Source of the DNA: an uncultured Labedella sp.
GTDB lineage: Bacteria; Actinomycetota; Actinomycetes; Actinomycetales; Microbacteriaceae
Assembly (NCBI GenBank): GCA_934636065.1
Contig: CAKTZW010000118.1
Coordinates: forward strand, 1 to 6,210
Direction: 5' to 3'
Length of the DNA stretch: 6,210 nucleotides
In this document: positions 3,680-6,210 of the stretch, piece after piece
How the letters are laid out: each line of letters begins with the position of its first letter
How positions within the stretch are numbered: the first letter of the stretch is position 1
Notes under the pieces: generated by a model
Databases searched by the model: none
Seen by the model: only the letters and a program-made list of their open reading frames with translations
What the model was told of the DNA's origin: nothing
Translations under genes and position numbers: made by a program

Positions 3680-6205
3680 GTGACCTCCCTCCTCGAACGC
3701 ATGCCGTCGGCCGACGATCCGGACGCCGCGTACACAGCGTTCGCGGAGTGGGCGGAGGAGCGCGGCACGACCCTCTACCCGGCGCAGGAGGAGGCGGTCC
3801 TCGAGATCGTCACGGGTGCGAATGTCGTCCTGTCCACGCCGACGGGCAGCGGGAAGTCGCTCGTCGCGATCGCCGCGCACGCCGTCGCGGCCGCCCGCGG
3901 CGAGGTCAGCTACTACACGGCGCCCATCAAGGCACTCGTGAGCGAGAAGTTCTTCCAGCTCGTCGACGTGTTCGGCGCGGAGAACGTCGGCATGGTCACG
4001 GGCGACACCTCCGTGAACGCCGACGCCCCAATCATCTGCTGCACGGCCGAGATCCTCGCGAACCTCGCGTTGCGCCACGGCGAGGAGGCGCTCGTCGACG
4101 TGGTCATCATGGACGAGTTCCACTACTACGCCGACCCCGATCGGGGCTGGGCGTGGCAGGTGCCCCTCCTCACCCTCCCCCGCGCACGCTTCGTGCTCAT
4201 GTCGGGGACGCTCGGGGACGTCACCGAGATCGCCGACGACCTCGAGCGCCGCACCGGCCGCCCCGTCGCGAAGGTCACGGGCGTCGTCCGCCCGGTCCCC
4301 CTGTTCCACTCCTACGAACGCACGCCGATCCATGAGACCGTCGAGGAGCTCCTGCACACCGACAAGGCGCCCGTCTACATCGTGCACTTCTCGCAGGCTG
4401 CGGCGATGGAGCGCGCTCAGGCGCTCACGAGCATCAAGATGCTCTCGCGGGAGGCGCGGGACGAGATAGCTGACGCGATCGGCGACTTCCGCTTCACGAC
4501 GACGTTCGGCTCCCAGCTCAGCCGCCTCGTGCGCTCCGGCATCGGCGTGCACCACGCCGGCATGCTGCCGAAGTACCGCCGGCTCGTGGAGCAGCTCGCC
4601 GGTCGCGGGCTGCTGCGCGTCATCTGCGGAACGGACACGCTCGGCGTCGGCATCAATGTGCCGATCCGCACCGTCCTCCTGACCGCGCTCACCAAGTTCG
4701 ACGGCACGAAGATGCGCCAGCTGACCGCTCGCGAGTTCCACCAGCTCGCCGGGCGTGCCGGCCGCGCCGGTTTCGACACGGCCGGGTACGTCGCCGTCGA
4801 GGCGCCGGAGCACGAGATCGAGAACGCGCGCGCGATCGAGAAGGCCGGTGACGACCCGAAGAAGAAGCGGAAGATCATCCGCAAGAAGGCGCCGGAGGGC
4901 TTCGTGTCGTGGGGGGAGGCGAGCTTCGAGAAGCTCCTCGCCGCCGAGCCCGAGCCGCTCACGAGCCGCATGCAGATGACGGCGTCGATGCTCATGAGCA
5001 TCATCTCGCGCGGTGGTGACGCCCTCTCGGACGTCCGCGACCTGGTGTTCTCGAGCCACGAACCGCGCGCGCGGACGTTCGCGCTCGCTCGTCGGGCGAT
5101 CGAGATCTTCCGCACACTCGTCACCGCCGAGGTGGTCGAGATCGTGCGGGGCGAGGTCGCCGAGGACGGCACCCCGCTCCGCCCGATCATCCGACTGACC
5201 GCTCCGCTCCAGCACGACTTCGCCCTCAACCAGCCGCTGTCGCCGTTCGCCCTCGCGGCTCTCGACCTGCTCGACCCGGCCTCGCCCGAGTACGCCCTCG
5301 ACGTCGTGAGCGTCATCGAGGCGACCCTCGACAACCCGAGGCCCGTTCTCTCGCAGCAGGAGTATCGCGCTCGCGGCGAGGCGGTCGGCGCGATGAAGGC
5401 CGAGGGGATCGAGTACGACGAGCGCATGGAGCTGCTGGAGGAGGTGACGTACCCGAAGCCGCTCGAGGAGCTGCTGGGCGCGGCCTTCGAGACGTTCGCG
5501 GAGACGCAGCCGTGGGTCCGCGACTACGAACTCAAGCCCAAGTCCGTCGTGCGCGACATGGCCGAACGGGCCATGACCTTCGGCGAGTTCGTGTCCTTCT
5601 ACCAGCTGAGCCGCACCGAGGGCCTCGTGCTGCGCTACCTGGGCGACGCCTACCGCGCGCTCCGCCATTCGGTGCCGGAGGAGCTCAAGAGCGAGGAGCT
5701 GCTCGACATCGTGGAGTGGCTCGGCGAGCTCGTCCGGCAGGTGGACTCGAGCCTGCTCGACGAGTGGGAGAGCCTCGTCAATCCCACGATCGACCCCGAG
5801 GCGCCCGTCGCGCCGCCGCCCCCGCCGAGCATCCTGCGGAACCGGCGCGCCTTCACCGTTCTCGTGCGGAACGAGCTGTGGCGGCGCGTCCAGCTCGCCG
5901 CTCTCGAGGACGACGCGGGGCTCGTGGAGCTCGATGGCCCGTCGGGCTTCGGTCTCGCCCAGTGGGGCGACGCGCTCGACGCGTACTACGAGCAGCACGA
6001 CTCGATCGGGACGGGACCCGACGCGCGCAGCTCGCGCATGTTCGTCGTGGACGAGCGCCCGGACGAGGGCGTGTGGCTCGTGCAGCAGATCCTCGACGAT
6101 CCCGAGGGCGACCACGACTGGCGCATCTTCGCCGAGGTCGACCTCGCCGCCTCGGAGGAGGAGGGCGTCGCGGTCGTCCGCGTCACCCGTGTGGGCGCGC
6201 TGTGA
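3680..6205 (+). CDS. Ski2-like DExH-box helicase with DUF3516-type C-terminus
   Basis: A complete 841-residue cytoplasmic protein. RecA domain 1: motif I 'TPTGSGKS' (53-60, Lys59 for ATP), Ia 'APIKALVSEK' (81-90), motif II DEFH (145-148) and motif III SGT (175-177). RecA domain 2: 'GVHHAGMLP' (289-297), motif V 'GTDTLGVGIN' (317-326) and motif VI 'QLAGRAGRAG' (355-364) with both arginine fingers. These are Ski2/Mtr4-type signatures, so ATP-driven 3'-to-5' unwinding of RNA (or RNA-DNA) is the likely activity. A lysine-arginine patch, 'KKKRKIIRKK' (394-403), follows the core, then a helical region (about 425-700), a proline linker (711-716) and a 120-residue C-terminal domain. This layout matches actinobacterial helicases annotated with DUF3516; HelY-type proteins are the alternative relatives. 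GTG 3680 is preferred to the internal ATG 3701 because of the upstream TAGCGT. The biological substrate is unknown, with RNA turnover the likeliest setting. Confidence 0.92.
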   Translation: MTSLLERMPSADDPDAAYTAFAEWAEERGTTLYPAQEEAVLEIVTGANVVLSTPTGSGKSLVAIAAHAVAAARGEVSYYTAPIKALVSEKFFQLVDVFGAENVGMVTGDTSVNADAPIICCTAEILANLALRHGEEALVDVVIMDEFHYYADPDRGWAWQVPLLTLPRARFVLMSGTLGDVTEIADDLERRTGRPVAKVTGVVRPVPLFHSYERTPIHETVEELLHTDKAPVYIVHFSQAAAMERAQALTSIKMLSREARDEIADAIGDFRFTTTFGSQLSRLVRSGIGVHHAGMLPKYRRLVEQLAGRGLLRVICGTDTLGVGINVPIRTVLLTALTKFDGTKMRQLTAREFHQLAGRAGRAGFDTAGYVAVEAPEHEIENARAIEKAGDDPKKKRKIIRKKAPEGFVSWGEASFEKLLAAEPEPLTSRMQMTASMLMSIISRGGDALSDVRDLVFSSHEPRARTFALARRAIEIFRTLVTAEVVEIVRGEVAEDGTPLRPIIRLTAPLQHDFALNQPLSPFALAALDLLDPASPEYALDVVSVIEATLDNPRPVLSQQEYRARGEAVGAMKAEGIEYDERMELLEEVTYPKPLEELLGAAFETFAETQPWVRDYELKPKSVVRDMAERAMTFGEFVSFYQLSRTEGLVLRYLGDAYRALRHSVPEELKSEELLDIVEWLGELVRQVDSSLLDEWESLVNPTIDPEAPVAPPPPPSILRNRRAFTVLVRNELWRRVQLAALEDDAGLVELDGPSGFGLAQWGDALDAYYEQHDSIGTGPDARSSRMFVVDERPDEGVWLVQQILDDPEGDHDWRIFAEVDLAASEEEGVAVVRVTRVGAL

Positions 6206-6210
6206 TGCTC
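6205..6210 (+). other. Possible start of a further plus-strand gene
   Basis: ATG at 6205 shares one base with the helicase stop (TGATG), a common actinobacterial coupling arrangement. Only two codons are visible, so this is a pointer only. Confidence 0.25.

Noticed and set aside
3284..6115. A 943-codon open frame on the minus strand opposite the helicase
   Set aside because: Low-complexity Arg/Glu/Leu/Asp/His-rich translation typical of the antisense of a high-GC gene. The plus strand holds all helicase motifs.

Overview
The window is about 70% G+C by eye, uses GTG as well as ATG starts, and is packed with short operons. The protein families (DUF3516-type Ski2-like helicase, TfoX-like protein, small ArsR regulator with a VOC partner) and the probable leaderless genes fit an actinobacterium. 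Microbacteriaceae or a close relative is my guess from gestalt, not a demonstrated placement. There are no RNA genes, CRISPR arrays, transposases or phage genes.

Layout, left to right. (1) 1-896, minus strand: a TfoX/Sxy-like protein, then an ArsR-type repressor translationally coupled (ATGA overlap) to a VOC/glyoxalase-fold protein that runs off the left edge. A perfect 9-bp inverted repeat fills the space between the -35 and -10 boxes of the repressor gene, so autorepression is likely. (2) 897-1082: a gap between divergent genes with two separate dyad structures. (3) 1083-1487, plus: a single-domain cupin with a strong Shine-Dalgarno. It ends 3 nt from a convergent operon. (4) 1491-2989, minus: a short lipoprotein corresponding to only one lobe of a family-3 periplasmic binding protein, coupled by a GTGA overlap to a cation-diffusion-facilitator-type transporter. 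(5) 3096-3592, plus: a small two-helix membrane protein coupled by ATGA to the 5' remnant of a DUF2071 (YqjF-like) gene. (6) 3575-3661: a long imperfect palindrome covering the end of that remnant and the promoter region of the next gene. (7) 3680-6205, plus: a complete 841-residue Ski2-like DExH helicase with a DUF3516-type C-terminus.

Four genes that head transcription units (ArsR, TfoX-like, binding-protein lobe, helicase) have a TAnnnT -10 box exactly 6 nt before the start codon, and the small membrane protein has a near match. That geometry would place the transcription start on the first base of the start codon, giving leaderless mRNAs. The coupled genes (VOC, transporter) and the cupin instead have Shine-Dalgarno sequences 7 nt from their starts.

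The best candidate for something undescribed is the pair in (4): a lone single-lobe solute-binding lipoprotein with no ABC permease or ATPase, wired to a transporter whose usual metal-site histidines and aspartates are not evident.
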